NCBI GenBank assembly: GCA_964493505.1
Contig: CAZBNP010000016.1
Coordinates: forward strand, 1 to 64,000
Length of the DNA stretch: 64,000 nt
Source of the DNA: Chryseosolibacter sp964493505
GTDB taxonomy: Bacteria; Bacteroidota; Bacteroidia; Cytophagales; Cyclobacteriaceae
Direction: 5' to 3'
The stretch's first letter is position 1. Each line of letters starts with the position of its first letter. This document shows positions 43,546 to 52,835 of this stretch, one piece after another. The notes beneath the pieces were generated by a model. The model ran no database searches. It was not told where the DNA came from and saw only the letters and a list, made by a program, of their open reading frames with translations. Position numbers and translations under genes: made by a program.

Positions 43546-44643
43546 ATGGGACTTCAGTGTGGTATCGTCGGCCTGCCAAACGTGGGTAAATCGACGCTGT
43601 TTAATGCAATTTCTAACACCAAGGCCGAGGCGGCGAACTTCCCCTTTTGCACCATAGAGCCGAACATCGGCGTGATCACCGTCCCGGACGAGCGGCTCAC
43701 GATTCTCGAAGGTCTTGTAAAACCCCAGCGAGTGCTGCCCACGACGATCGAGTTTGTTGATATAGCCGGTCTTGTGAAAGGGGCGAGCAAGGGGGAAGGC
43801 CTTGGAAACCAGTTTCTCGCCAATATCCGCGAGGTCGATGCAATCGTGCATGTGATCCGCTGCTTTGAGAACGACAATATCGTACACGTGGACGGGAAGG
43901 TCGATCCGGTAAACGATAAGGAGATTATCGACACCGAATTGCAGCTGAAGGACCTCGATTCCGTTGAGAAGAAGATCGGACGTGTAGAAAGGACGGCGAA
44001 AAGTGGCGATGCAAAGGCTAAAAAGGAGTTGTCGGCGTTGATATTATACAAAGAGGCGCTGTTGGAGGGAAGAAATGCGCGATCAGTGCAGGCAGACGAG
44101 GAGCAGCAGCGTGCCGTAGCAGACCTGCAATTGCTGACCGCCAAGCCCGTGGTCTATGTGGCCAACGTGGAGGAGGAGTCTGTGCATACCGGGAACAAGC
44201 ATGTGGACGCGCTGAGGCGCCTCGTGGAAGTCGAGGGGGCCGAAGTTGTTGTTATCAGCGCGGCCATTGAGGCACAGATTGCGGAGCTCGATAACGCGGC
44301 CGACCGGCAGGTGTTTCTCGAGGAATACGGCCTCAAGGAATCGGGCCTGAACAAGCTGATCAGGGCGTGTTACACGCTGCTGGACCTCATTACCTATTTC
44401 ACAGCAGGAGAGAAGGAAGTGCGTGCCTGGACGATCAGAAAAGGATGGAAAGCCCCCCAGGCGGCGGGCGTTATTCACACCGATTTTGAGAAGGGCTTTA
44501 TTCGCGCGGAAGTGATAAAACTATCTGACTATCAGAATTATAAATCCGAACAAGCCTGCAAAGAAGCCGGTAAAATGGCCGTGGAAGGAAAGGAATATGT
44601 CGTGGAAGACGGCGACATTATGCACTTCCGGTTTAATGTTTAA
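43546..44643 (+). CDS. ychF: Redox-regulated ATPase YchF (Obg family)
   Basis: 365 residues, full length. The P-loop is GLPNVGKST at 9-17, and FVDIAGLVKGASKGEGLGNQFL (split motif DIAGLVKGA) is the switch region. A coiled-coil insert follows and a C-terminal TGS domain ends in KEYVVEDGDIMHFRFNV. YchF prefers ATP to GTP and is associated with ribosomes and the oxidative stress response. It is the housekeeping gene immediately upstream of the orphan cas6, 115 bases away on the same strand with no clear terminator between, so read-through into cas6 is possible. Confidence 0.96.
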   Translation: MGLQCGIVGLPNVGKSTLFNAISNTKAEAANFPFCTIEPNIGVITVPDERLTILEGLVKPQRVLPTTIEFVDIAGLVKGASKGEGLGNQFLANIREVDAIVHVIRCFENDNIVHVDGKVDPVNDKEIIDTELQLKDLDSVEKKIGRVERTAKSGDAKAKKELSALILYKEALLEGRNARSVQADEEQQRAVADLQLLTAKPVVYVANVEEESVHTGNKHVDALRRLVEVEGAEVVVISAAIEAQIAELDNAADRQVFLEEYGLKESGLNKLIRACYTLLDLITYFTAGEKEVRAWTIRKGWKAPQAAGVIHTDFEKGFIRAEVIKLSDYQNYKSEQACKEAGKMAVEGKEYVVEDGDIMHFRFNV

Positions 44644-44758
44644 AGATTCCATACACCCTCTTCTAACCTTTCCGAAATTTTGCTAGCTTTATAAACCGCT
44701 CAGATTCAAGGCGGGCCTAAGGTTGATATTTTTAGCCCGGATTTTAATTTTTTGAGGT

Positions 44759-45559
44759 TTGAGAATAAGGATCATCTTTTCGCTGAACAACAGGGGAGCT
44801 TACGTTCCGTTCCATCATCAATACCTGCTGGCTCAAGTCATCAAGGGGCTTTTGGTTTTTGGGCCCGATAAATCTTTCCTTGAGTTCAATAACTTCAATT
44901 TCTCGGGCCTAAAAGGCCAAACGAAAGTCAGCCGCAAAGGGCTCCATTACTATTCTTCAAAAGTCACACTGGTCTTTGCCTGCCCGGATAAGCCCTTTAT
45001 GGACTATTTCATCAAGCAGCTTTTTGCCCAGAAAGAACTGATCGTCGGGAACCTTCACCTGACCCCGGAAAGTGTGGAGCCTGAAGAGCCGGTACAAATC
45101 GGAGACGAGGCGCGCTTCCTTTGTATCTCGCCGATCGTCCTGATCCCGCCCGCGTTCAACGACGACCGCGGTAAGAAATTCATCAGCCCCGACAGCGATG
45201 AGTTTTCTGACCTGCTGTACGAATCGACGATCAATCGAATGGAGCGGACCGGAAAATACACCCCCGAACAGCTCAGCTCATTTTATAAGTTCCAGATCGT
45301 GCCCGACAAGGACTACATTCACCGCATCCAGTCGTCGCACAAGAAATTCGCGCGGATTTACCCGCTCTATGACAACGACATCAAGTTCGAAGTGCGGGGC
45401 TATACATTCCCGTTCGTGCTCTACGCCGCACGGGAAGTTCATCAGTTTATCTATGACAATGGCCTGGGGCAGTTCACCCACAAGGGTTTCGGTATGCTCG
45501 ACATCGCCACCAGTGATTCAATTCACCGCGAGGCTGAGCAGGAGGTTACTTATGCGTGA
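44759..45559 (+). CDS. cas6: Stand-alone CRISPR-associated endoribonuclease Cas6-like protein, TTG start
   Basis: 266 residues starting with TTG; an in-frame TGA two codons upstream (44753) rules out any longer start. MRIRIIFSL with VPFHHQYLL fits the first Cas6 ferredoxin-like fold, with H19/H20 as candidate catalytic histidines. FLCISPIVLIPP is the conserved middle motif. The glycine-rich loop GLGQFTHKGFGML at 235-247 is the family signature near the C-terminus. Cas6 normally cuts precursor CRISPR RNA, yet no CRISPR array or other cas gene is present. It may process a distant array, or act on another RNA. Confidence 0.85.
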   Translation: MRIRIIFSLNNRGAYVPFHHQYLLAQVIKGLLVFGPDKSFLEFNNFNFSGLKGQTKVSRKGLHYYSSKVTLVFACPDKPFMDYFIKQLFAQKELIVGNLHLTPESVEPEEPVQIGDEARFLCISPIVLIPPAFNDDRGKKFISPDSDEFSDLLYESTINRMERTGKYTPEQLSSFYKFQIVPDKDYIHRIQSSHKKFARIYPLYDNDIKFEVRGYTFPFVLYAAREVHQFIYDNGLGQFTHKGFGMLDIATSDSIHREAEQEVTYA

Positions 45560-45573
45560 GACGATTCACGATT

Positions 45574-46860
45574 CTAGCGAGGGTTTCTCTCGATGCGAAG
45601 ATATCCTATAAGAAGGTCGGCCTGCGGCTGAAACGGCCGGTAGTACACAAACACTTCGTAGAGATTCTCGGTTTCGTAGTGACTGCCTTCGAGGAGGTAA
45701 GGGGGAGCGTCAGACGATTGCAGGACGTATTGATAGTCATACCAGCCCTGCTTGAGTAGCAGCCGTGCTTTGTACTCACCACTCAGGGAGTCGTAATGCA
45801 TCCGGTTGTGATCGTTCAGGTTCCAGAAGTTGAACGCACCCGTCACGTAAACCTGCCCTTGAAAAGGGGAGGGAGTCGCAAGGGTGAAATTGACATTCGC
45901 ATAGTTTGTAAAAGCCGGGTCGGGATAATCGAGGTTGCCGGGAATGAAGCCGCCGTTGAAGTCGGGCAGCTGAGAATATGCTTCGTCTTTTCGTGACTTG
46001 TCTCGCTCGATATACACTTCGTACGGTTTGACGCGCCGGTTGACGGTAGCCACGTTTCTTCCGGGATTGTTGAGCGACCTCAAATCGAAAAAGCGAAACT
46101 CGTTTCCGCCCTTGAGCATTTTCTCCGATTCGAAGAACCGGTATTCGAGCTGTTTTTCAATTTCCCGGACGAAGCTTGGCCGCACGTCGTCAGCCATGTT
46201 GTCCCAGCGCCGGTTTTGCCGGATAGAGACTTTGATACGCTCCAGTGGATTGATGACGTCGAGTCCGTTGTAGTTGACGGTAAAGTTCAGTTGTTGATTG
46301 GCCGATGCGACGCTCCCGGCGCCGATGAGATTCTGGTGGCTTCCGAACGACACGCGCGGGTCAAAGACCATAAAGCGTTTCGTGAGAATGATATCGCTTT
46401 TGTCTGATTCCCGGTAAACCGCGACCATATAGTTGCCGGGAAGCTTTACCGGTGGCAGCGCTAGCCAGTAGTGTACGTAGGGAATGTGCGTGTCGACGGA
46501 AAACTCGAAGTCGTTGATGGGAAATTCGTTAAACTCGCTCATGAAGTCGAGGTCCATGAGGTTCGACGCGCTCCAATCGTAGTTGCAATGAATGATGCGC
46601 GCGTAGTAATCCTCGCGCTGATCGCGAAGGTCGTCGAATTCGAGGAGGAGATTCCAGTCGCCGAGTTTTGTGACCGCGGGTTCGAGGAAGGTCTGCGGGT
46701 CGCTGAAACCGGGGCGGATAATCGCTGTCCGGATTTGTGGTTCATAGGTTAAATCCCTGAGTTGTATGGCTTTAGGATTGCTGACTGAATTGAGCGAACT
46801 TTGCGAAACAGGGGTGCAGCTTCCGAGGAAACAGATGAATATCAGTAGGTTGGTTTTCAT
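45574..46860 (-). CDS. Type IX secretion system plug protein (DUF5103) lipoprotein
   Basis: 428 residues from the ATG at 46860. Lipobox FLGSC at about 11-15. The N-terminal half carries the DUF5103 region (GDWNLLLEFDDL, IIHCNYDW, FPINDFEFSVDTHIPYVHY, LPGNYMVAVYRESD), and the C-terminal quarter has a carbohydrate-binding-module-like fold (VYVTGAFNFWNLND). Members of this family seal the SprA translocon of the T9SS when it is idle. A start at 46890 lies upstream of a -7 element and is unlikely. Convergent with cas6, 14 bases apart. Confidence 0.87.
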   Translation of the reverse strand: MKTNLLIFICFLGSCTPVSQSSLNSVSNPKAIQLRDLTYEPQIRTAIIRPGFSDPQTFLEPAVTKLGDWNLLLEFDDLRDQREDYYARIIHCNYDWSASNLMDLDFMSEFNEFPINDFEFSVDTHIPYVHYWLALPPVKLPGNYMVAVYRESDKSDIILTKRFMVFDPRVSFGSHQNLIGAGSVASANQQLNFTVNYNGLDVINPLERIKVSIRQNRRWDNMADDVRPSFVREIEKQLEYRFFESEKMLKGGNEFRFFDLRSLNNPGRNVATVNRRVKPYEVYIERDKSRKDEAYSQLPDFNGGFIPGNLDYPDPAFTNYANVNFTLATPSPFQGQVYVTGAFNFWNLNDHNRMHYDSLSGEYKARLLLKQGWYDYQYVLQSSDAPPYLLEGSHYETENLYEVFVYYRPFQPQADLLIGYLRIERNPR

Positions 46861-46868
46861 GGTGTACG

Positions 46869-46876
46869 CAAAAGTA
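46869..46876 (-). promoter_or_regulatory. -7-like element of the T9SS plug gene
   Basis: The minus strand reads TACTTTTG, matching TAnnTTTG, eight bases before the ATG at 46860. No TTTG box lies at 19-21 bases. The transcript would have almost no leader. Confidence 0.4.
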
Positions 46877-46916
46877 TAAAACCATTCCAACCTTTCCGGA
46901 AATCAAAGGGTCTAAA

Positions 46917-47501
46917 ATGCAAATCGGCCGCACAGACGCAAACATGCTCAGTGAACAAGAGCTAATAGATGGATGCCGCAAAGGAGACAGGGGCTTTCAG
47001 CAAGCGCTTTATGAGCGCTTCTGCCGGAAGATGATGGTGGTATGTCTACGATATTCCAAGACAACAGCCGAGGCCGAAGATATTTTACAGGAAGGGTTTG
47101 TGAAGGTATTTCATGCTCTGAAAGATTTCCGCCAGGAAAGCAAACTCGGGACCTGGATCACCCGAATCATGGTGAATACCGCTTTGAACAGCCAGCGCAA
47201 GAAACTTTATCTGTACCCAATGGTGGATGTCGAAAAGATCGATGTTCCGGAAAATGAAGCCAGTATTTCGGGAATTCATTTTACCCAGCTACTGGAAATG
47301 ATTCAGGAATTGCCGCACGGCTGCCAGGTGGTGTTTAACCTGTTCGCTATTGAAGGCTATAACCATAGAGAGATCGCAGACCTGCTGGGTATTTCAGAAG
47401 GCACGTCAAAATCACAATACGCCAGGGCGCGCAGTCTGCTACAGGCGAAGCTATTGAAAGAATCGTCATATTATGAAAAGTATGGAGAGGGAAAAGTTTG
47501 A
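46917..47501 (+). CDS. ECF-type RNA polymerase sigma-70 factor
   Basis: 194 residues. Sigma region 2 covers about 22-90 (ALYERFCRKMMVVCLRY, TAEAEDILQEGFVKVFHAL, SKLGTWITRIMVNTALN) and region 4 about 125-185 (GCQVVFNLFAIEGYNHREIADLLGIS with SEGTSKSQYARAR). It redirects RNA polymerase to a small regulon. The next gene starts inside its last codons (29-bp overlap) and has an anti-sigma-like N-terminus, so it is the likely controller. Target promoters are unknown. An alternative start is M10. Confidence 0.92.
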   Translation: MQIGRTDANMLSEQELIDGCRKGDRGFQQALYERFCRKMMVVCLRYSKTTAEAEDILQEGFVKVFHALKDFRQESKLGTWITRIMVNTALNSQRKKLYLYPMVDVEKIDVPENEASISGIHFTQLLEMIQELPHGCQVVFNLFAIEGYNHREIADLLGISEGTSKSQYARARSLLQAKLLKESSYYEKYGEGKV

Positions 47502-48960
47502 AGAGTCGTGGAAGGATGCCTTTGACGGGGCCGGGATGCCCCCCCCTGACAAGGTATGGACTAACATCGAACTCGATCTTGAGAAAGCCAGCGGCGGGAA
47601 ACTGAAGCGCCGTCTGATGTTCTATCAGATGCTGGCGGCCGCATGTGTTGTGTTCGCGATGGCTATCGGTGGCGCGGGCTATTACTACGGGTTCAGAAGC
47701 GTGCCGGGAACAACGTCAGACGCGCTGGCTGCCACGGACCAGATCGCTTCACCAAATCCAGTCGCGACGGCGGAACAACCCGGGGAGAGCCATGCGTCGG
47801 ATCTTATCGCGGCACAACAGGAAGCGCAGACACCGGCGGCGGACCTGCGACCGTCAGCGCGGAATACAATCGCTGGCCCTGGCCACTCGCCTGAAAGCAA
47901 CGTGCAATCTGAAAGCAACGCGCAACAGCAGCGTGCACGCAATGACCGTGATTCCAATACCGGTGTTACAGCCATCGACCATCGTCCTTTTGAGGGCACA
48001 CTTGCCACGGCGATTGAATCACCCGGAAGGGAGGATCAACTTCCTCTGCGGGTCACGGACAACAACCTGTCTCCGCTGTTCGCCCGTCGCGAGGTTACAT
48101 TGACCTTCGAAGAGGCCGAACCGGAAATTGATCCGGTAGTGTCGATGCTCGCCATGCTCGAACGTCGTGAAAGGGAAGTCCGGACAGAGGAGGAACGCGA
48201 AAGGAACTACGAGAATCTCTGGACATCGGTAGGCTTCTCCGCAGGCTCATTCAACACCGTTCGGCTGCCGTCGGCGTCGTCTGGCGGGTCGCTTTATTCC
48301 ACAGCGCTGGCAGGACCGATTGTCGAGAGCGAATCGAAGGCAAGCGGTGTCGCATACTCAATGGGTCTGAATGTAGGGACCCGGATATCAGAGCGCTGGG
48401 TTTTGCAGGGAGGTGTGAACTACCTCACGCAATCTACCGAATACACGGCCAACTCCGTTGTGGCAGACGGCCCCGGGTTTGCCTTCAACAAGGCATCTTC
48501 CGACAGTTATAAACCGGCCACCACCAACGCGGTGATCAACGCGGATGAGTATGAATTACGCAACAAAATAGTCTATTCAGCGCCGTATAGTGTAAACAAC
48601 AGTATGCGATACCTCAGCATACCGCTCCAGGCTGGTTATCTCCTTGTCGACAAGGAGTTCGGTCTGCAGTTGAACGCCGGGGTTGCTACCGACCTGTTCC
48701 TTCAAAATACCGTTAAGGGAGAGGGTGATCAACTCGCCGAAACGACCGCCTCGGGAGGCGCGGATTCCCCGTTCAGGTCGGTGAACCTCAGTGGTCTCGT
48801 GGGCACGGAAGTGAGTTACCGCATAGGGTCTAATTATCGCGTCTCGCTTAACCCGGGTATACGCTACCCCTTCAATACGATCTATAAATCGGAATTCGGC
48901 GTAGAATCGTCGCCTCTGACGTTTGATGTGGGATTGCGGTTCCGATATATTTTTAACTAG
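47473..48960 (+). CDS. Anti-sigma-like transmembrane protein with C-terminal outer-membrane barrel-like domain
   Basis: 495 residues. A short acidic cytoplasmic N-terminus (EREKFEESWKDAFDGAG and PDKVWTNIELDLE) is followed by one transmembrane helix at about 49-71, a Ser/Ala/Gln/Pro-rich linker to about 240, and a region rich in alternating residues (ENLWTSVGFSAGSF onward; YSMGLNVGTRISERWVLQGG; VGLRFRYIFN) that resembles PorT-like outer-membrane barrels. Overlap with the sigma gene implies coupled translation. It could span the envelope, reporting from the outer membrane to the sigma factor; that is inference. Confidence 0.75.
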   Translation: MKSMEREKFEESWKDAFDGAGMPPPDKVWTNIELDLEKASGGKLKRRLMFYQMLAAACVVFAMAIGGAGYYYGFRSVPGTTSDALAATDQIASPNPVATAEQPGESHASDLIAAQQEAQTPAADLRPSARNTIAGPGHSPESNVQSESNAQQQRARNDRDSNTGVTAIDHRPFEGTLATAIESPGREDQLPLRVTDNNLSPLFARREVTLTFEEAEPEIDPVVSMLAMLERREREVRTEEERERNYENLWTSVGFSAGSFNTVRLPSASSGGSLYSTALAGPIVESESKASGVAYSMGLNVGTRISERWVLQGGVNYLTQSTEYTANSVVADGPGFAFNKASSDSYKPATTNAVINADEYELRNKIVYSAPYSVNNSMRYLSIPLQAGYLLVDKEFGLQLNAGVATDLFLQNTVKGEGDQLAETTASGGADSPFRSVNLSGLVGTEVSYRIGSNYRVSLNPGIRYPFNTIYKSEFGVESSPLTFDVGLRFRYIFN

Positions 48961-49030
48961 TATTTCACTGCGGCTGCTTCCAACCCAATCAGCCTGGAGT
49001 GTGTCTATAGAATAAACCAATTAGATTCGA

Positions 49031-50374
49031 ATGGACACACTCGAAAACAGACTGCAAAAAAGGATACATGTCTCACTTTATGCGCTATCATTTCTGATGA
49101 CGCTGCTGGGCCTGAGTCTTTTGCTGGAGGGTTGTACTGATAAGTGCGAGGTCACTCATGAGTACATCTATTTGGAGCCGGTTTTCACCCCTTTACAGGA
49201 GATCCGGGCCAGTGTGGAACTGACGGCGCCCCAACCTATCGCGGCAGTCGGCAAGATCTACTTCAAGGATGATTATCTGTACGTGAACGAGCCCGGAAAA
49301 GGGATCCATATCATCGACAACAGCAACCCATCCTCGCCTTTACCGGTCAAATTTCTGGCGATCCCGGGTAACTTTGATCTGGCGATCAAGGGGAACACAC
49401 TTTATGCGGACAGTTACGTAGACCTTGTGGCGTTTGATGTGTCGAGCGTATCGGGTATTCATGAAGTCGCGCGCCTGGAAGGTATTCTCAAACAATACAG
49501 CGTGTTCGGATGGGAGATCGATGAAAACTGCTGTGTGATAACATCCTTCGAAGAAAAGAAAGTAGTAAGCATGAATAATGGCGCTGATTGCGCGTCCGGT
49601 GGATTTAATACCTGGATGATGTACGAAAGCGGAATTCTCGCCAGTGCCGATAAGGCAGGAAGTTTTTACTCTGCAGCTGCTATCGCCCCGGGGTCTGGCT
49701 CTGGCTCCGGGGTGGGCGGCTCAATGGCTCGCTTCACCATCAGTGGCGAACATCTCTACCTCCTGGATGGCGGGAACATTCAGACGGTCGACGTCAGCAA
49801 CGAAACAAGTCCCGTTGAAAAAACCAGAACACCGGTGTCGTGGGATATTGAAACGATCTTTCCCTACAAAAGCAATCTCTTCCTCGGCTCGCAGACCGGT
49901 ATGTATATTATGGACATCAGCTCACCGGAATCTCCGGTGCAGATCAGCCGCTATCAACACGTGACGAGTTGCGATCCGGTAGTGGTCGACGATCGCTACG
50001 CTTATGTAACACTGCGGACCGAGAATACCTGCGCGCGCGGTGTCAATGAACTGCAGGTAATCGATATCAGCGATCTGGCGTCACCTACGCTGGTCAAGTC
50101 CTACTCCATGAGCAATCCTCACGGACTTGGCATCGACGATGCGACACTGTTTATCTGCGATGGCGATGCGGGCCTGAAGGCATTTGATGCCACCAACATT
50201 CTCCAGATCGATCAGCATCTCCTTGCCCACTACGATGGCATACATGCCTACGATGTTATTCCCTTCAATGACGTGCTGATGATGATTGGTAAAGATGGTA
50301 TCTTTCAGTACGATTACAGCGACCCCAATGACATTAGGATGTTGAGTAAGATCAACCTCGCTAATGCCCTTTAG
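49031..50374 (+). CDS. LVIVD-repeat surface lipoprotein
   Basis: 447 residues. Signal peptide with lipobox LLEGC at 31-35. Repeating beta-propeller blades of the LVIVD type are visible: GIHIIDNSNPSSPLPVKFL, LVAFDVSSVSGIHEVARL, IQTVDVSNETSPVEKTR, MYIMDISSPESPVQISRY, LQVIDISDLASPTLVKSY. Such propellers are secreted or surface-attached and usually bind proteins or ligands. It overlaps the next gene by 11 bases, suggesting a co-expressed pair. It may share a transcript with the preceding barrel gene, 70 bases upstream. Confidence 0.85.
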   Translation: MDTLENRLQKRIHVSLYALSFLMTLLGLSLLLEGCTDKCEVTHEYIYLEPVFTPLQEIRASVELTAPQPIAAVGKIYFKDDYLYVNEPGKGIHIIDNSNPSSPLPVKFLAIPGNFDLAIKGNTLYADSYVDLVAFDVSSVSGIHEVARLEGILKQYSVFGWEIDENCCVITSFEEKKVVSMNNGADCASGGFNTWMMYESGILASADKAGSFYSAAAIAPGSGSGSGVGGSMARFTISGEHLYLLDGGNIQTVDVSNETSPVEKTRTPVSWDIETIFPYKSNLFLGSQTGMYIMDISSPESPVQISRYQHVTSCDPVVVDDRYAYVTLRTENTCARGVNELQVIDISDLASPTLVKSYSMSNPHGLGIDDATLFICDGDAGLKAFDATNILQIDQHLLAHYDGIHAYDVIPFNDVLMMIGKDGIFQYDYSDPNDIRMLSKINLANAL

Positions 50375-50927
50375 AGTATGCATTGTTATGCTGCTGACGC
50401 TGGGTTACGTTAACCTCCAGGCACAGCCTGATTCCACGTCCGGCAAGTCGTCGGGTTTTGTTTCTCTCTCCGCCGGGTCGATGTTTAATGAGGACGGTTT
50501 TCCCAATTCTTCCGTTACGCTGATGTCAGGCGTGCGGTTTGACAGATTTACTCTCGCCGTCGGAGCCGGCTATGATTTATACACCGACTGGAAAACACTT
50601 CCCATTTTCGTCGGCGCTGGCTGGGATCTCGTCAGCCTTCAAAGCGGTGCCGTTTACCTGCACGTGAACGGTGGCTATTCGAAAGCCTGGGAGCGTACTC
50701 ATGGAGAAGCATCGGTGGTGAAAGTTGGGTCTGGCGGATATTTTGTGCACCCGATGGCTGGCTACCGCCTACGGGCTGGCAAGCTGGAAATTTGCGCGGC
50801 GGTGGGCTACAAGTTTCAACGCATAGCATACGAGGGGTATTCATGGGGCTGGGTACCCACTCGTAAATTCATCGTACATGACAGGGAACGCCTCACGGTG
50901 GAGTTGGGTATTGGTTTTTCCTTATGA
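50364..50927 (+). CDS. Small outer-membrane beta-barrel-like protein
   Basis: 187 residues. Signal peptide ends after LQAQ (about residue 20). The mature part alternates polar and apolar residues in short strands (FTLAVGAGYDLYTDWKTLP, VYLHVNGGYSKAW, LEICAAVGYKFQRIAY, LTVELGIGFSL) and ends in a hydrophobic residue, as in barrel proteins. No named family recognised. It is translationally coupled to the LVIVD lipoprotein and may anchor or export it. Convergent with the ABC-F gene, overlapping by 6 bases. Confidence 0.75.
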   Translation: MPFRVCIVMLLTLGYVNLQAQPDSTSGKSSGFVSLSAGSMFNEDGFPNSSVTLMSGVRFDRFTLAVGAGYDLYTDWKTLPIFVGAGWDLVSLQSGAVYLHVNGGYSKAWERTHGEASVVKVGSGGYFVHPMAGYRLRAGKLEICAAVGYKFQRIAYEGYSWGWVPTRKFIVHDRERLTVELGIGFSL

Positions 50928-52835
50928 CTCCAGGTTGTCTATAGCCACGGCGAGTTCTTCCCACTTCGCATTCGCTTCCGCCAGTTCTTTATTCACATCG
51001 TTGAATTGACTCTGCACGCCACTTAGTTTTTCGAAATCGGAATAAGTGTCGGGGTGCGCCATTTCTGTTTCAAGCCGCAGCTTATCGGACTGTAGCCGCT
51101 CGATGAGCGCTTCCGCCTTCGATAATTCTTTTTGAAGGTTTTTCAGCTGCGCATTCTGTGACGGTGTATTCTGCCGGGGCGGCTGGCTTTTCTTTTCCGT
51201 TTTGACTTTTTTAACACTTTGCGCAGCGGCATTGCCGGCTTCGTTCTGTTTTCGCCAGTATTCGTACTCGTCAAAGGTGCCGGGATACTCTTTGATGTGC
51301 TTGTCTTCTATATACCAGATCTTGTTGGCAACCTGGCTTACGAAGTGCCGGTTGTGCGAAACCACTACAAAGCTACCCTGATATTGTTGGAGAGCCTGTA
51401 TGAGTATATTCTCAGAAATGAAGTCGAGATGGTTTGTGGGCTCATCGAGCAGCAGGAAATTGGCTTCCGATATCAGGGTCTTCGCCAGCGCGACTCTCGA
51501 CTTTTCTCCGCCGGAGAGGACTTTGATCTTCTTGAATTGATCTTCATCGTTAAACAGAAAGCAACCCAGTACATTTCTCAACTCCTGTTCCGACTTTCCC
51601 GACCCTGCCTGCTTGAGTTCTTCCAGGATTTCGTTTTCCATGTGAAGCGATTCCAGCTGGTGCTGAGCAAAGAAAGCCTGTATAACATTGTAACCCAGTG
51701 TGCGTTCGCCTTCGACGGGTTCGGTGCCGGCGATGATACGGAGAAGGGTGGATTTTCCTTTTCCGTTTGCGCCAACCAGCGCGATCTTGTCCGTTCGCTC
51801 AATGGAAGCTGACGCGTTCCGGAGGATCTCCAGGGGGCCGAATGACTTCGAGATATTATCGAGTTTAATGATAAACCTGCCCGGTTGCTGACTGAAACGA
51901 AACCGGAAGTTTACCGCGGCGGTGTCATCAACCACCTCTTCGATCTTGTCCATCCTTTCCAGCGCCTTGATCCTGGATTGAACCTGTCTGGCTTTTGTCG
52001 CTTTCGCCTTGAAGCGGTCTATGAACCGTTCAGTTTGCCGGATCTTTTGTTGCTGATTCTCGTACGCGTTCTGCTGGATTTCCTCCCGAAGCTCTTTCTC
52101 GCTGAGGTAGAAGGAGTAATTACCCTCGTAGCTGACGAGCTGTTGCTGGGTCACCTCTACGGTCTTTGTACTGACATTGTCCAGGAACGTCCGGTCGTGC
52201 GACACTACGATCACGGCGCCTTCATAGTTCCTGAGATAGTTTTCCACCCATTCGATAGAAGGCAGGTCAAGGTGGTTAGTAGGCTCGTCGAGCATCAGCA
52301 ACGAGGGCTTTTCCAGCAGGAGTTTGGCGAGCATTACGCGCATACGCCACCCGCCGGAGAATTCTTTCAGCGGTCGGTGCAGGTCCTGCGTTGAGAATCC
52401 GATGCCTTCGAGAACTTCCTCGGCTTTTGCCTGCATCGTGTAGCCGTCGAGGTGTTCGAACCGCTCCTGAAGTTTGGTCAGCTTATCTACGAGGTCGTCG
52501 GAGTATGCTGTTTCCAGTTTGTGCAAGACCTGTTCTATCTGGCGTTGCGTGTCGACAGCGTCTTTGAAAGCCTCCATCGCGACGGTTACAATGGCGTCGT
52601 CGGTTTGATAGGAGAGGAGATCCTGGTTCAGGAAGCCAATGGTGCAATCGTTGCTTTTGCTGATACTTCCCCCATCGGCGCTGTATTCGCCGGTGATAAG
52701 CCGCAGCAGTGTGGATTTCCCGCGGCCATTGAGTCCGATAAGCCCTATTTTGTCTTTCGGTTTGATAAACATATTGGCGTTCTCGTATAGAGCGCGTCCT
52801 CCGATATAGTAAGAAAGGTTTGTTACAGAGATCAT
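50922..52835 (-). CDS. ABC-F family ATPase (Uup/EttA-like)
   Basis: 637 residues with two ABC domains and no membrane segments. Walker A motifs are GLNGRGKST and GANGKGKST, signatures LSGGWRMRV and LSGGEKSRV, Walker B MLDEPTNHLD and LLDEPTNHLD. The linker between them and a C-terminal coiled coil (KNLQKELSKAEALIERL) match ABC-F proteins that act on the ribosome to relieve stalling, closest to Uup. Some ABC-F members protect against antibiotics; nothing here indicates that. It stands alone. Confidence 0.92.
   Translation of the reverse strand: MISVTNLSYYIGGRALYENANMFIKPKDKIGLIGLNGRGKSTLLRLITGEYSADGGSISKSNDCTIGFLNQDLLSYQTDDAIVTVAMEAFKDAVDTQRQIEQVLHKLETAYSDDLVDKLTKLQERFEHLDGYTMQAKAEEVLEGIGFSTQDLHRPLKEFSGGWRMRVMLAKLLLEKPSLLMLDEPTNHLDLPSIEWVENYLRNYEGAVIVVSHDRTFLDNVSTKTVEVTQQQLVSYEGNYSFYLSEKELREEIQQNAYENQQQKIRQTERFIDRFKAKATKARQVQSRIKALERMDKIEEVVDDTAAVNFRFRFSQQPGRFIIKLDNISKSFGPLEILRNASASIERTDKIALVGANGKGKSTLLRIIAGTEPVEGERTLGYNVIQAFFAQHQLESLHMENEILEELKQAGSGKSEQELRNVLGCFLFNDEDQFKKIKVLSGGEKSRVALAKTLISEANFLLLDEPTNHLDFISENILIQALQQYQGSFVVVSHNRHFVSQVANKIWYIEDKHIKEYPGTFDEYEYWRKQNEAGNAAAQSVKKVKTEKKSQPPRQNTPSQNAQLKNLQKELSKAEALIERLQSDKLRLETEMAHPDTYSDFEKLSGVQSQFNDVNKELAEANAKWEELAVAIDNLES

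Noticed and set aside
44643..45600. CRISPR array near the Cas6-like gene
   Set aside because: No direct repeat of 25-40 bp with regular spacers exists in the flanks or elsewhere; the 24-bp (57-118), 30-bp (4327-4466) and 264-bp (32.8-36 kb) repeats are tandem with no spacers.
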